A DNA stretch of 64,000 nucleotides from Ferrovum sp. PN-J185 (GCF_001581925.1 NZ_LQZA01000002.1:186001-250000), one strand, 5' to 3'; positions 28,026 to 40,137 are shown, counted from the first letter of the stretch. The notes: a model not told the origin generated them from the letters alone. Program-made: numbers and translations.

Positions 28026-29318
28026 TCAGGTTTTTGTTAGTGATGATTGTGTTAAAAAGTCAGTTAATTCTCTACGAATCAAATCATCAAAGCTCTCTCG
28101 TTGACTAATTAGATAATGCTGATCTTTATAAACCAATACTTCCGCAGCACGTGAACGGGCATTATAATTTGAACTCATTACGGATCCATAGGCTCCTGTT
28201 GACAGAATGGCGAGTAAATCACCAGACTTTGTAGATAATTTTCTTTTCGAGCCTAATATATCGCCTGTTTCACACACCGGGCCCGCTACATCAAATTCAT
28301 TTAATGTAAGGTTTGGCTGACGTGTTACTTCAATAATTTCATGCCAAGCATCATATAAAGAGGGCCTTACTAAATCATTCATCGCTGCATCAACAATTGC
28401 AAACTGATGTTCTGGAGAGTGTTTTAAAAATTCGACCTTGGTGAGTAACAATCCGCTGTTACCGATAATTCTTCGTCCCGGTTCAAAAACTAACTTACCA
28501 GAAAAGCCATGTAAGCGGCTTAATAGCGCCTCGGCGTAAGCGGCTAATGAGATGGGGCTTTCATCTTTATAGGTGATTCCTAAGCCACCACCTAAATCAA
28601 GATGAGAGATTATGATTCCTAAATGTTTTAATTCATCAATCAGCTCTAATATACGTTCTAGGGCTTCAATGAATGGATTGAGGTCTGTAATTTGTGAGCC
28701 AATATGACAATCAATTCCCTTAATTATGATGTTATTAAGTTGATTGGCTTTCTTATATAGATCTATGGCTGTATCAAAAGGTACACCAAATTTACTGTTT
28801 TTAAGTCCTGTAGAAATATAGGGATGCGTCTTAGGGTCGACATCTGGATTGACGCGGAAAGACACGTTGGCATCCATGTTTAACTCAGAAGCGCATTCTT
28901 GAATCCTATACAATTCAGCTTCTGATTCAATATTAAAACAGAAAATATTGGCATTTAAAGCAAAGATAATCTCTTCTTTACTTTTCCCTACTCCTGAAAA
29001 AACAACTTTTTGAGGATCTCCTCCAGCTTTTAATACGCGTTTTAATTCGCCTGCAGAGACAATATCAAAGCCTGCACCAAGCATCACCAGCTCTCTTAAT
29101 AGAGCAAGGTTGCCATTGGCTTTTACCGCATAGCAGATCATTGTCTCTCGACTAGCAAAAGCCTCACTGAATTCACGGTACGCTTTAGATAAGGCGCTAT
29201 AGGAATACACGTATAAAGGAGTACCGTAAATCGTTGCAAGATCTGTTAACGATATGTCTTCAATGTATAGTTCTTGTTGACGATATGAAAGCTCTGGGAA
29301 TGGAGTGAGATTTGCCAT
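28026..29318 (-). CDS. lysA: Diaminopimelate decarboxylase LysA
   Basis: A 430-residue PLP-dependent enzyme of fold type III that converts meso-diaminopimelate to lysine. The PLP lysine is Lys66 in C-Y-A-V-K-A-N-G-N, and the C-terminal barrel carries C-E-T-G-D and G-A-Y-G-S-V-M-S-S-N-Y-N. It follows lptM by seven bases on the same strand, the standard betaproteobacterial lptM-lysA pair. Confidence 0.97.
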   Translation of the reverse strand: MANLTPFPELSYRQQELYIEDISLTDLATIYGTPLYVYSYSALSKAYREFSEAFASRETMICYAVKANGNLALLRELVMLGAGFDIVSAGELKRVLKAGGDPQKVVFSGVGKSKEEIIFALNANIFCFNIESEAELYRIQECASELNMDANVSFRVNPDVDPKTHPYISTGLKNSKFGVPFDTAIDLYKKANQLNNIIIKGIDCHIGSQITDLNPFIEALERILELIDELKHLGIIISHLDLGGGLGITYKDESPISLAAYAEALLSRLHGFSGKLVFEPGRRIIGNSGLLLTKVEFLKHSPEHQFAIVDAAMNDLVRPSLYDAWHEIIEVTRQPNLTLNEFDVAGPVCETGDILGSKRKLSTKSGDLLAILSTGAYGSVMSSNYNARSRAAEVLVYKDQHYLISQRESFDDLIRRELTDFLTQSSLTKT

Positions 29319-29325
29319 ACTTATG

Positions 29326-29511
29326 TTAGGTCCTGAACGTACTGTGCTGAACTATTAAAAGACTTTGTTTGTTTTGATTGTTAGGTTTGGTCGATTCTTT
29401 AGGTGTTGTTTTGGGAGGTAAATACAAAGGACCTCGTAAGCCGCAACTATTTAACAGAATTGCAAACGGTATAACAATAAGAGAAATTTTAACTAAATAA
29501 ATGTTTTTCAT
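29326..29511 (-). CDS. lptM: LptM (YifL)-type lipoprotein
   Basis: A small lipoprotein of 61 residues from the ATG at 29511 (M-K-N-I-Y-L-V-K). A hydrophobic signal leads to the lipobox L-N-S-C followed by G-L-R-G-P-L-Y-L-P-P-K, the diagnostic LptM sequence. In E. coli LptM helps assembly of the LptDE lipopolysaccharide translocon in the outer membrane. The remainder is polar and poorly conserved. A start six codons upstream is possible but gives a less typical signal peptide. Confidence 0.85.
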   Translation of the reverse strand: MKNIYLVKISLIVIPFAILLNSCGLRGPLYLPPKTTPKESTKPNNQNKQSLLIVQHSTFRT

Positions 29512-29803
29512 GGGAAATAAGTCTAACACATACTAGAAAAGCAGTGATTTTTTGATTTTATTTAAAAAAATCAATGTTATATGATATTAAACCCTTTGAA
29601 AGCCGCTTATTTGCAGGGTTTGCAGGTTGTTGTTGTTTTTACAACACGTATGAAAATAGTGCTTGACGAGTGAAAAAAAGCCTTATTTTGAACAAAAAAC
29701 ACTGTTTTTTAAGGGTTTTTTCGTGTGGTAGTATCGATACGATACCAAAAAAAAGCAATTTTTGATTTTGACAATATAGTTTAGAGTCGATATTATCTAA
29801 ACC
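29512..29803. other. Intergenic region between lptM and the MarR-type gene
   Basis: No gene found. It is AT-rich, with a small TGTTGT-TTTT-ACAACA hairpin near 29630 and a perfect palindrome GTATCGATAC at 29731-29740, 64 bases before the regulator's start. Many related genomes have cyaY opposite lptM; I see no cyaY here. Confidence 0.5.
29731..29740. promoter_or_regulatory. Palindrome upstream of the MarR-type gene, possible operator
   Basis: GTATCGATAC is a perfect 10-base palindrome flanked by GGTA and GATACC. Its position before a winged-helix regulator is compatible with an autoregulatory operator, but nothing else supports that. Confidence 0.3.
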
Positions 29804-30391
29804 ATGTTAAAAAATCCAATTGCTCTATTTGATATTGTTGAGCGCCTCGCAAACGTGATGCGTGGGGAGTTTCGGCGTATTGGAGGAGAAGAAGGGTTGC
29901 AGCCTGTTCATATACAAGCCCTATTATTTCTACAACAAGCTAATCGATTTAGTAATACACCTCAAGCGTTATCAGAATATCTTAATGTTACTAAAGGTAC
30001 CGTATCGCAAAGCTTACTGCTACTTGATCGACATGGATTAATAGAACGTTATCAAGATGACGTGGATAAACGAGTAGTGAGATTAAGATTGAGTCTGCTG
30101 GGTGAAGCTTTTTTAGATGAAACCAATCCTGCTGGCTTGTGGCAAAGTGGCGCACGAGAAATTAGTGCTCATCGAATTCGTTATTGTGTAACGGTATTAA
30201 GGACAATTTTGTTTGAAATGCAGAGTATAAACGGTGGTACACCATTTGGTGTGTGTAATAACTGCATTTATTACCAAAGAAAAAGCCAGCGAATTCACCA
30301 TTGTGCTTGGTTTGGGGAGCGTTTATCGGGACCTGAAACACGTAAAATTTGCCGTGAACAGGCCCCGAAAAGTAGCTCGTTAAGTACTTGA
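29804..30391 (+). CDS. MarR-type transcriptional regulator with a C-terminal four-cysteine motif
   Basis: A 195-residue protein. Residues about 1-110 form a winged helix of MarR type ([17 protein letters not shown] recognition region, then a [10 protein letters not shown] wing). The C-terminal part carries Cys151, Cys154, Cys167 and Cys183, plus His165-166, in the pattern C-x2-C-x12-C-x15-C. This could hold zinc or an iron-sulfur cluster and sense redox or metal state (inference). Target genes are unknown. It is convergent with argH, overlapping its end by 12 bases. Confidence 0.85.
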   Translation: MLKNPIALFDIVERLANVMRGEFRRIGGEEGLQPVHIQALLFLQQANRFSNTPQALSEYLNVTKGTVSQSLLLLDRHGLIERYQDDVDKRVVRLRLSLLGEAFLDETNPAGLWQSGAREISAHRIRYCVTVLRTILFEMQSINGGTPFGVCNNCIYYQRKSQRIHHCAWFGERLSGPETRKICREQAPKSSSLST

Positions 30392-31816
30392 TGCTCTAGC
30401 TTGAAATTGACCAAGTCGTTTTTTGATACGTGATAAGGTTTGATTGAGTGCTTTTTTTACTTGTTTTGGCGCAGTGGCACCTGGTAAATCGCGACTATGT
30501 AAGGAGCCTTTGAGTGTTAACACCTCATAGACGTCTTTATTAATCAGTGTTGAATACACTTTTAGCTCATCAAGTGATAATCCATCCAGATCCACGCCAC
30601 GTTTTTCAGCGTTTAATACCGCCTTTGCAACAATTTCATGAGCATCTCTGAAAGGTATCCCTTTTTTAACCAAATAATCAGCAAGATCAGTGGCGGTCGC
30701 AAACCCCTCTTTAGCTGCTTGCTCCATATTGGCTTTGTTTACCTTTATATCAGCAAGCATATCTCGGAAAACTTGTAGAGTTTGTGAAACTGTCTCCACT
30801 GTGTCAAATAAGGGTTCTTTATCTTCTTGGTTATCTTTATTATAAGCCAAAGGTTGGGCTTTCATGAGCGTTAACAAACCCATGAGATGTCCAATCACTC
30901 TACCTGATTTACCACGAGCAAGTTCTGGAACATCAGGGTTCTTTTTCTGAGGCATGATTGAGGAGCCTGTACAGAAAGCATCACCAATTTCAATAAAGTT
31001 AAAACGTGGACTCATCCAGAGTATCAATTCTTCTGAAAGACGAGAGAGATGAATCATTAAAATGGATGCGCAAGAACAAAACTCAATAGCAAAATCTCTG
31101 TCCGATACCGCATCAAGTGAGTTTCTTGAGATATCTTCAAAACCTAATAGCTCCATTACACGCTGCCGGTTTAAAGGATAACTGGTACCAGCTAAAGCTG
31201 CAGATCCTAAAGGCAGACGATTAATACGTTTACGACAATCCTCAAACCGTTCTAGGTCACGCTCAAACATTTCGCAGTATGCGTGTAAATGATGTCCTAA
31301 AGTAATAGGTTGCGCTACTTGTAAATGGGTGAAGCCAGGCATGACTGTATCAAAGTGTTCTGCAGCAAACGTAGCGCAAGAACTCAATAACTCCAACAAA
31401 TAGAGTTGGATATTATCAAGTTCATGCCTCAAGTAAAGACGTATATCAGTAGCAACCTGATCATTTCTTGATCGACCAGTATGTAAGCGCTTACCTGCAT
31501 CACCGATTAAGTCAGTTAATTTCCGTTCTATATTTAAATGAACGTCTTCACTGTCAAGTGACCAGTTAAATTCATTGGTTTCAATCTCTTTTTTTATTTT
31601 AGCCATCCCAGACTTAATATCCTTTAAGTCTTTTTGGCTTAATACACCAACTTCGCTGAGCATTTGCGCGTGTGCCAGTGAGCCTTGAATATCAAACAAA
31701 GCTAATTTTTTATCAAAAAAGACAGACGCCGTATAAGTTTTAACTAGTTCAGTAGTGGGGACGCTAAACCGTCCAGACCACGTTTTTCCCTTTGCAGAGT
31801 TGATTTTTTTTTGCAT
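30380..31816 (-). CDS. argH: Argininosuccinate lyase ArgH
   Basis: A 478-residue enzyme with start at 31816 (M-Q-K-K-I-N-S-A-K); a longer reading to 31882 would overlap the divergent gene and lacks family similarity. It splits argininosuccinate into arginine and fumarate. The fumarase/lyase signature [12 protein letters not shown] is intact, as are W-S-G-R-F near the N-terminus and H-T-G-R-S-R-N-D-Q. No other arginine gene is near. Confidence 0.97.
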   Translation of the reverse strand: MQKKINSAKGKTWSGRFSVPTTELVKTYTASVFFDKKLALFDIQGSLAHAQMLSEVGVLSQKDLKDIKSGMAKIKKEIETNEFNWSLDSEDVHLNIERKLTDLIGDAGKRLHTGRSRNDQVATDIRLYLRHELDNIQLYLLELLSSCATFAAEHFDTVMPGFTHLQVAQPITLGHHLHAYCEMFERDLERFEDCRKRINRLPLGSAALAGTSYPLNRQRVMELLGFEDISRNSLDAVSDRDFAIEFCSCASILMIHLSRLSEELILWMSPRFNFIEIGDAFCTGSSIMPQKKNPDVPELARGKSGRVIGHLMGLLTLMKAQPLAYNKDNQEDKEPLFDTVETVSQTLQVFRDMLADIKVNKANMEQAAKEGFATATDLADYLVKKGIPFRDAHEIVAKAVLNAEKRGVDLDGLSLDELKVYSTLINKDVYEVLTLKGSLHSRDLPGATAPKQVKKALNQTLSRIKKRLGQFQARASST

Positions 31817-31875
31817 ACCAATTACATCCCGTATAAAGTGATGTAAAGTATAGATCATCCTGACTGATCCGACTA

Positions 31876-33684
31876 ATGACAAATTTTAATTTTCATGTGC
31901 CACCCTTCGACACGCTTAATGTTGAACAGCAACGTTGGGTATCAGATAGTGTTGATATTGAATATTATCCAGAGGGAGAAATTATCTTATCGACAGAAGA
32001 TCAACCAAACTATCTGTTGATGATTATCAAAGGGCATGTCAAACACGAAGAGGCAGGTGAAATTAACTATATTTATGGACCGGATGAATGTTTTGATGCG
32101 CGTGGCATCATATCTGGTCAAATAAATGGTTATTTCAAGACAGCTGAAGAATTAATTGCCTACCGTATTCCAAAACAAACAATCAATCGATTGATTGCCT
32201 CTAATAACGCCTTTGGTTCACTATTATTTTCAGATTTAGCGAACAAATTAAAAGCCAGAGAAGAGCGGACCAACCAAAGAGAGCTTCATTCGCTTATGCA
32301 TTCAAAGGTTGAAAAGACCTTTATCAGAGCACCTATTATTGTTGATTCTCAATTAAGTATCTATCAAGTATGCCGAAAGCTTGAACAAGAAAATCTGACA
32401 CATCTACTAGTAAAAAAAGATAATCAGTTGGGTATATTTACCGCAACAGACTTATTAAAAGCAGTGTTATCAGATAGTAACTTACATGATCTAGAGGTCG
32501 GTTCATTAGCTACTTGGTCTTTAATTGAGATCGACAGCCAAAAATCTGTATTAGATGCACTAATATTAATGATTCGTCATGGTATCCATCGCTTAGTGGT
32601 AAAACATAACGGACAATTATTGGGTGTATTAGATCAACTAGACTTGATGAGTTTTATTTCTAATCACTCACATCTGATATCGCTTCAAATTCAACAGGTA
32701 ACTCAACCTCAGGAATTAAAACAGGTTGTCGACAATTTAACCAAAGTGATACAGCTGTTGTGTGAAAGTGAGGTCAAAATCACCATGATTTCACAACTTA
32801 TCACAGAGCTTAATAGAAAAGTATTCAGCCGATTATGGCAACTTATCGCCTCCCCCGAGATACAAAAAAATACTTGTGTGGTTGTTATGGGGAGCGAAGG
32901 CAGAGGTGAACAAATACTGAAAACCGATCAAGATAATGCACTCATTATTAGTGATCAATACATGAATCCTGAGGTGATACAAGTAGCACAGCGTTTTAAT
33001 GATTATCTAGAAGAACTAGGTTATCCCCCATGTTTAGGTGGGGTTATGATGAGAAATCCATTGTGGTGTCAGAAGCTTGCGGATTTTAAAGAAACCATAC
33101 GACAATGGATTTATCACGCTAATCCTGAAAACCATATGCGTTTGGCTATATTTACAGATGCCGAAGCGGTATGTGGAGATACAACACTACTTGATCATTT
33201 AAAAGAGTACTATGGACAACGACTCATTGATAACCCAAGTTTTTACTCACATTTTGCCCGTGCAGGAGAACTGGTATCAGACCAAACAGGCAGTTGGATT
33301 GGACGACTTTTAGGTAGTTCAGCGGAGAGCAATCTTGTTGATATTAAAAAAATTGGTATATTTCCCATCGTTCACGGTGTCAGAAGTCTTGCTCTTGAAT
33401 TAGGGGTAAAGTCAACCAACACCGTTGAGAGAATTAGTGAACTCGCAAGGTTTGGGGTTTTGTCACAAGATATGGCCACAGACTTGTCTGAGACCTTAGG
33501 TTTTATGATGAGCTTACGTCTTAAAAGTGGTTTGAATCAATTATCAATGGGCTCACGACCTGACAATCAACTAGATTTGGCACAATTATCTACATTAGAT
33601 AAAGATGTATTTAAAGACAGTCTACAAATTGTAAAACGATTCAAACAGCTAATACATTATCACTTTAAAATCGATGCACTTTAA
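31876..33684 (+). CDS. Cyclic-nucleotide-binding/CBS/DUF294 nucleotidyltransferase-like signalling protein
   Basis: A 602-residue protein with a cNMP-binding-like N-terminal domain (about 10-120), two CBS domains (about 145-265) and a DUF294 nucleotidyltransferase-like domain with G-S-E-G-R-G-E-Q near residue 339 and the D-Q-D-N-A metal aspartates, related to GlnD/GlnE-type transferases. The C-terminal DUF294_C helical domain follows. The family often lies beside an exonuclease and actP/yjcH, as it does here. It may modify or regulate acetate uptake proteins; substrate unknown. It overlaps the next gene by 11 bases. Confidence 0.85.
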   Translation: MTNFNFHVPPFDTLNVEQQRWVSDSVDIEYYPEGEIILSTEDQPNYLLMIIKGHVKHEEAGEINYIYGPDECFDARGIISGQINGYFKTAEELIAYRIPKQTINRLIASNNAFGSLLFSDLANKLKAREERTNQRELHSLMHSKVEKTFIRAPIIVDSQLSIYQVCRKLEQENLTHLLVKKDNQLGIFTATDLLKAVLSDSNLHDLEVGSLATWSLIEIDSQKSVLDALILMIRHGIHRLVVKHNGQLLGVLDQLDLMSFISNHSHLISLQIQQVTQPQELKQVVDNLTKVIQLLCESEVKITMISQLITELNRKVFSRLWQLIASPEIQKNTCVVVMGSEGRGEQILKTDQDNALIISDQYMNPEVIQVAQRFNDYLEELGYPPCLGGVMMRNPLWCQKLADFKETIRQWIYHANPENHMRLAIFTDAEAVCGDTTLLDHLKEYYGQRLIDNPSFYSHFARAGELVSDQTGSWIGRLLGSSAESNLVDIKKIGIFPIVHGVRSLALELGVKSTNTVERISELARFGVLSQDMATDLSETLGFMMSLRLKSGLNQLSMGSRPDNQLDLAQLSTLDKDVFKDSLQIVKRFKQLIHYHFKIDAL

Positions 33685-34300
33685 TATTTGGCAGACTCTA
33701 CAGAGTCGTTGGTATAAATCTCGGTTAAAAAAACCTCAATACGGTTTTTTATTAGATCCGCCACCTATAAATGAGTGGGTGAGCTTAGATTGTGAGACTA
33801 CAGGATTAAATCGTGAGAAAGATCATATTATCGCTATTGGCGCGATAAAAATTCGTGATAATAAGATTCTAACTAGTGAAAAACTACAAATATTGATAAA
33901 ACCACAAGGCCAGATTCATTCAAATAGTATAAAAATTCATCAAATTAGACAAAAAGACTTAAGTTCTGCCATTGAACCAATCGAGGCGATTGATCAACTT
34001 CTTCATTTTGTCGGTAGTCGACCATTAGTTGGCTACTATTTAGAGTTTGATGTAGCAATGATTAATCGGCTTTTAATACCCATGATTGGTATTCCATTGC
34101 CTCAGCAAAAAATAGAAGTATCTGGTTTATTTTACGATTATAAATTCAAACAACATACAGATAGCAATGTGGATTTACACTTTAACTATATTCTAAAAGA
34201 CTTAGATATTCCAAGATGGCCAGAGCATGATGCTATTAATGATTCGCTGATGGCTGCATTAATGTTTTTGAAATTAAGGAAATTATTGAAGTTGAAATAA
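33674..34300 (+). CDS. DEDDh 3'-5' exonuclease (DNA polymerase III epsilon-like)
   Basis: A 208-residue exonuclease-fold protein. Exo motif I (L-D-C-E-T-T-G-L), motif II (Y-Y-L-E-F-D-V-A-M) and motif III (E-H-D-A-I-N-D-S) give the DEDDh active site. It is shorter than DnaQ and is translationally coupled to the DUF294 gene, so it probably serves with it rather than in replication proofreading. A shared terminator separates it from actP. Confidence 0.87.
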   Translation: MHFNIWQTLQSRWYKSRLKKPQYGFLLDPPPINEWVSLDCETTGLNREKDHIIAIGAIKIRDNKILTSEKLQILIKPQGQIHSNSIKIHQIRQKDLSSAIEPIEAIDQLLHFVGSRPLVGYYLEFDVAMINRLLIPMIGIPLPQQKIEVSGLFYDYKFKQHTDSNVDLHFNYILKDLDIPRWPEHDAINDSLMAALMFLKLRKLLKLK

Positions 34301-34302
34301 AA

Positions 34303-34328
34303 AAAGGGCAGATAGTTATCTGCCCTTT
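34303..34328. terminator. Bidirectional terminator between exonuclease and actP
   Basis: Stem AAAGGGCAGATA / TATCTGCCCTTT with a two-base loop, A-rich on the left, giving T runs for the minus-strand transcript. It lies between convergent genes. Confidence 0.88.
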
Positions 34329-34347
34329 AAGAGTAATTACAGTTTTA

Positions 34348-36087
34348 TTAATGTTTTGCTGCTTTTTCTGCACCAATACCCGTCATCGAACGAATATATT
34401 GTTCTTCAAATTTCTCTCTTTCTTCTTTCGCACTACTGGAGTTGTCTGTAATAGAGAAGAACCAGCAGCAAACAAAAGACAGAATCATTGAGAACATAGC
34501 AGGGTTTTTAAATGGTACGATGGCTTCTTTACCCATATGGAAAGTGTCAACCCACATAGATTTGGTTAGGATAATCAGGATAACTGAACTGACTAAACCA
34601 ACTAAGCCACCGATCACTGCGCCACGTGTAGTCATATTTTTCCAGAACATGGACATAATGAGTACAGGGAAGTTAGAGGAAGCTGCCACGGCGAAAGCTA
34701 AGCCCACCATGAAGGCAACGTTTTGTTTTTCAAAAACGATTCCTAATAATACCGCAGCAACACCTAATGCTAAGGTAGCCATTTTGGATACTCTAATTTC
34801 TTGCTCATCGGTTGTTTTACCTTTTGCAATTACATTAGCATAAATGTCATGTGATACAGCTGAAGCACCTGATAGTGTTAAACCTGATACCACTGCAAGA
34901 ATCGTAGCAAATGCAACAGCAGAGATGAAGCCTAAGAACAAATCACCACCCACAGCATCAGCTAAATGAATAGCTGCCATGTTATTTCCACCGCGTAGAG
35001 CCAGTTTCCCTGTGGCAAGCATTTTGACAGCATCAAGGTATTGTGGATTTTGAGTTACATAAATGATCGCTCCAAAACCAATCACAAAAGTAAGAATATA
35101 AAAGTAACCAATAAAACCTGTAGCATATAAAACAGATTTTCTAGCTTCTTTAGCATTACCTACTGTGAAAAAGCGCATCAAGATATGTGGTAAACCTGCA
35201 GTACCAAACATCAGAGCCATACCAAAGGATACAGAATCTACCCATCCTGGAATATTAAAGCCTAAGAATAGTTGATCCTTAATTGGCGAAGGAGCCATGA
35301 TACTGTGACCGTCTGTGTGGTGAACTTGACCATATACTTCTACAGCTTTAGTAAACATTGCATCAAAGGAAAAGTTGAAGTTACTGAGTACTGCAAGAGC
35401 CATAAATGTAGCGCCAGCTAACAACATCACAGCTTTAATGATTTGTACCCAAGTGGTTGCTAACATCCCGCCAAAGAGTACGTATAAGATCATTAATACA
35501 CCTACAATGACTAAGGCATATACATAGTCTAGACCAAAGAGTAACTTAATGAGCTGCCCTGCTCCAACCATTTGAGCAATCAAATAGAAAAGAACGACTA
35601 CTAAAGTATTGATTGCTGCCATGGAACGAATTGGTCCCTGAGAAAAACGAAAGGCAGTAACATCTGCAAAAGTAAATTTTCCTAAGTTTCTTAGCCTCTC
35701 AGCAATCATAAATAAGATGATTGGCCAGCCAACTAAAAAGCCTATAGAAAACAATAAGCCGTCATAGCCTTTGGCAAATACTAATGCGGAAATACCTAAG
35801 AAGGATGCAGCAGACATATAGTCACCAGCGATTGCTAGGCCGTTTTGGAAACCCGTTATCCCGCCTCCTGCAGCATAAAAGTCAGCCGCAGACTTTGTTC
35901 TTGAAGCTGCCCATTTGGTGATGAATAGGGTAATAGCCACAAAAACGATGAACATAATAATGGCATGCCAGTTAGTGGCTTGTCGTTCAGTTTGTCCCAA
36001 ATCACCCCCTGCCGCCATACTTAGTTGGCTGATAAAAATTAGCGGTAGAGTAAGAGAGGTGTTCATTAATTGTTTTAATTTACTCAT
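34348..36087 (-). CDS. actP: Cation/acetate symporter ActP
   Basis: A 579-residue sodium:solute symporter with a signal-like N-terminus ([16 protein letters not shown]) and about 13 membrane helices. The [16 protein letters not shown] segment and the [12 protein letters not shown] sodium-site block are characteristic of ActP. It imports acetate and other short carboxylates. It overlaps yjcH by four bases on the same strand, the standard pair. Confidence 0.94.
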   Translation of the reverse strand: MSKLKQLMNTSLTLPLIFISQLSMAAGGDLGQTERQATNWHAIIMFIVFVAITLFITKWAASRTKSAADFYAAGGGITGFQNGLAIAGDYMSAASFLGISALVFAKGYDGLLFSIGFLVGWPIILFMIAERLRNLGKFTFADVTAFRFSQGPIRSMAAINTLVVVLFYLIAQMVGAGQLIKLLFGLDYVYALVIVGVLMILYVLFGGMLATTWVQIIKAVMLLAGATFMALAVLSNFNFSFDAMFTKAVEVYGQVHHTDGHSIMAPSPIKDQLFLGFNIPGWVDSVSFGMALMFGTAGLPHILMRFFTVGNAKEARKSVLYATGFIGYFYILTFVIGFGAIIYVTQNPQYLDAVKMLATGKLALRGGNNMAAIHLADAVGGDLFLGFISAVAFATILAVVSGLTLSGASAVSHDIYANVIAKGKTTDEQEIRVSKMATLALGVAAVLLGIVFEKQNVAFMVGLAFAVAASSNFPVLIMSMFWKNMTTRGAVIGGLVGLVSSVILIILTKSMWVDTFHMGKEAIVPFKNPAMFSMILSFVCCWFFSITDNSSSAKEEREKFEEQYIRSMTGIGAEKAAKH

Positions 36088-36392
36088 TTTGTTACCTCAT
36101 CAATAATTTGTGAATTGAGTTCATCAAATTCACTGTTTGCTTTCCAGACATAAATAGCTGAAAGAATGAAAGCGGCTACAATAACGGCAATCCCAACTGG
36201 GATTCCCATTGTAGTTGTCCCCCCTGAGTAGGACTCTTTAAAAAAGCCAGGAGACACAGCGATGAGAATGGTAAAGCCAAAGTAAATAACTAATTGAATA
36301 ATAGTTAAGGTCCAGCTTAGACGTGATTGCTTTGCTACCAATTCGGCAAATTTAGGGTGAGCGCGAACACGACGAGCTATATCGTTTTGCAT
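36084..36392 (-). CDS. yjcH: DUF485 membrane protein YjcH
   Basis: A 102-residue inner-membrane protein with two membrane helices (about 28-50 and 64-86). The opening [13 protein letters not shown] and the F-T-I-L-I-A-V-S-P loop match DUF485. It is always found upstream of actP and overlaps it here; it probably assists the acetate permease. The ribosome site GGAGG lies just before the start. Confidence 0.92.
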   Translation of the reverse strand: MQNDIARRVRAHPKFAELVAKQSRLSWTLTIIQLVIYFGFTILIAVSPGFFKESYSGGTTTMGIPVGIAVIVAAFILSAIYVWKANSEFDELNSQIIDEVTK

Positions 36393-36532
36393 ACATTTCC
36401 TCCAATTGTATTAAATAAACTCTCTACGTAGTTTTATGGTGTAAACAACATTCACTAACACAATAGCTTAACGAATATTTACTTACTGTTTTGTATAGTA
36501 ATAGGATTATTGAATAATTCCAATTTATTTTT

Positions 36533-36570
36533 AACTCTTATATAAAAAGCATGATTATTTTATAAGAGTT
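36533..36570. repeat. Inverted repeat in the groEL-yjcH gap
   Basis: AACTCTTATA (36533-36542) and TATAAGAGTT (36561-36570) form a perfect 10-base inverted repeat with an 18-base spacer. It lies 140 bases upstream of yjcH and just beyond the groEL terminator. It may be an operator or secondary terminator. Confidence 0.5.
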
Positions 36571-36579
36571 GATGGTAAT

Positions 36580-36608
36580 AAAAAACCCGGCTTGTGGCCG
36601 GGTTTTTC
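36580..36608 (-). terminator. Terminator of groESL
   Basis: Stem AAAAACCCGG / CCGGGTTTTT with a seven-base loop; on the minus strand it ends with a T run. It lies 35 bases after groEL. Confidence 0.93.
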
Positions 36609-36642
36609 GGGGAAACACCTAGATAGTATCCAGGTGGGGTAA

Positions 36643-38298
<1,656 letters not shown>

Positions 38299-38326
38299 TT
38301 AAAAGGCAATTAGATGAACTAATTAA

Positions 38327-38620
38327 TTATTTAGATTCAATTACACCCATGATGTCTTCTTCACGCATCACGAGTAACTCTTCACCGTCAACTTTTACAG
38401 TTTGTCCGGAATATTTACCAAATAGCACTTTGTCGCCTACTTTAACTTCAAGGGCGCGAACGCTACCATCCTCAAGAGTTTTTCCCTTACCCACAGCTAA
38501 GATTTCACCTTGATCAGGTTTTTCTGTGGCAGTATCAGGGATAACGATTCCAGAAGCTGTCTTGCGCTCTTCTTCAAGGCGTTTGACAATAACACGGTCG
38601 TGCAAAGGACGAATTTTCAT
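38327..38620 (-). CDS. groES: Co-chaperonin GroES
   Basis: A 97-residue co-chaperonin that caps GroEL. Start [14 protein letters not shown], mobile-loop T-A-S-G-I-V-I-P and end [10 protein letters not shown] are typical. First gene of groESL. Confidence 0.99.
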   Translation of the reverse strand: MKIRPLHDRVIVKRLEEERKTASGIVIPDTATEKPDQGEILAVGKGKTLEDGSVRALEVKVGDKVLFGKYSGQTVKVDGEELLVMREEDIMGVIESK

Positions 38621-38659
38621 ACTACTAATCTCCTAAGAGGTTAATAAAAAAAGTGGTTG

Positions 38660-38686
38660 TTAGCACTCATTAAGAGCGAGTGCTAA
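38660..38686. promoter_or_regulatory. CIRCE element (HrcA operator) before groESL
   Basis: TTAGCACTC, nine bases, GAGTGCTAA: a perfect match to CIRCE. It lies 40 bases upstream of groES and 18 bases before the divergent dacB start, so HrcA may affect both. hrcA itself is not in the window. Confidence 0.98.
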
Positions 38687-38703
38687 TATAGTAAGGGCGC
38701 ATT

Positions 38704-40137
38704 ATGCAAATTTCAAGAGTCTTAGTGAGTAAAATTTGTTATTTATTTATTACAGTGTGTCTCTTCACCTTAAATAAGGTTAATGCTGAAGGGTTACCTC
38801 AACCACTCGCAACACTACTTAAGGATCTTAATATCCCTGAGGAGCATGTGGGTCTAATAGTTCAGAAAGTTGGGGCGCCAACCCCGCTTCTGTCACTAAA
38901 TAAAGATAAACAATATCAACCAGCTTCGGTTATAAAGATAGTAACCGCTTACTCTTCTTTGTCATTGCTGGGTCCTAATTATGCCTGGTTAACATCGATA
39001 CATGGTGAATTAGATAAACATAGTCAATTAGTAGGGGATTTAGTAGTACAAGCGCAAGGAGACCCCTTGTTAACCCTTGAGAATTGGTCTCAATTGTGGC
39101 GCGAACTGTATTTACTTGGTGTACATGAAATTCACGGTAATATCATTATTGATAATGCCCGTTATCAAATCAATTACCAAGATCCCAATTTATTTGATCA
39201 TCAAGGTGACCGAGTATATAACTTAGTTCCTCATCCTTTAACAATAGATTTTGATCGTTTCGCGTTAAATATTACCCCTATTAACCATTCGATTTACGTA
39301 AATAGTAATTTCAATTGGCCAGATACAGTAATCGTTAATGAGGTTAAACCGGTAGATTTACCATGTCCTCATGATGTTGAGGAGAGCATTCAAGTATTCG
39401 CTCAACAACAAGGTGACCAAACCCATATTCACGTAACAGGAGAGTGGCCAATCTCTTGTGGTATTGGTCAATTATCAAGAAGACTTTTGCCTAACGAAAG
39501 AGTTATTAGCTCATCGATTGTACAAATTTGGCAACAACTAGGTGGTAAATTTGATGGAAAAATAATTTTTAATCAAAGTTATAAAAAGCTTCCTGAGTTA
39601 GTAAGCAATCACTCTCTACCATTGTTTGTACTCATTCCACTGATGGATAAGTATAGTAATAACGTAATAGCTAGAATGATTTATCTTAGTGTCGGCAACC
39701 CAGATGCAACTCAAAAAACCTCCTTTGAGCAAGCTGAGAAGAATATTAGAGACTTTTTACAACGCAAAGGAATTGATACAAAACCTTTAGTTATTAAAAA
39801 CGGCTCTGGACTTTCACGAGAGTCTTCTCTAAGTCCCCAATTTTTAAATTCTCTATTACAGGTCATATGGCAAGACCCGTTGGGTCATGAAGTCATCGCC
39901 TCGTTACCTTTAATGGGGTCAGAAGGTACCCTAATAAGAAAGCAGACTAACTCCTTCGAGATTAATAAGATGTATCTTAAAACTGGTACATTAAAATCAG
40001 TTAAAGCGGTTGCAGGTTATGTGCAAACTAAAAAAGGGCAATGGTATACAGTAACTTGCTTAATTAATGATGACAATGCGGCAACTAGTATGCCTTTTAT
40101 CCATAGACTATTAGACTGGATATACTTAACTCGATAA
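38704..40137 (+). CDS. dacB: D-alanyl-D-alanine carboxypeptidase/endopeptidase (PBP4)
   Basis: A 477-residue class C penicillin-binding protein of the S13 family with a signal peptide (to about A28). It trims pentapeptides and cuts cross-links in the periplasm. The catalytic S-x-x-K is Ser75-Lys78 (P-A-S-V-I-K), the S-x-N is in Y-S-N-N-V-I-A-R-M and the K-T-G box is L-K-T-G-T-L. It is divergent from groES with the CIRCE element between them. The 3' side abuts the decayed tnpB region. Confidence 0.94.
   Translation: MQISRVLVSKICYLFITVCLFTLNKVNAEGLPQPLATLLKDLNIPEEHVGLIVQKVGAPTPLLSLNKDKQYQPASVIKIVTAYSSLSLLGPNYAWLTSIHGELDKHSQLVGDLVVQAQGDPLLTLENWSQLWRELYLLGVHEIHGNIIIDNARYQINYQDPNLFDHQGDRVYNLVPHPLTIDFDRFALNITPINHSIYVNSNFNWPDTVIVNEVKPVDLPCPHDVEESIQVFAQQQGDQTHIHVTGEWPISCGIGQLSRRLLPNERVISSSIVQIWQQLGGKFDGKIIFNQSYKKLPELVSNHSLPLFVLIPLMDKYSNNVIARMIYLSVGNPDATQKTSFEQAEKNIRDFLQRKGIDTKPLVIKNGSGLSRESSLSPQFLNSLLQVIWQDPLGHEVIASLPLMGSEGTLIRKQTNSFEINKMYLKTGTLKSVKAVAGYVQTKKGQWYTVTCLINDDNAATSMPFIHRLLDWIYLTR

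Noticed and set aside
31817-31882. Upstream extension of argH
   Set aside because: It would overlap the divergent DUF294 gene and carries no family similarity; the ATG at 31816 fits.
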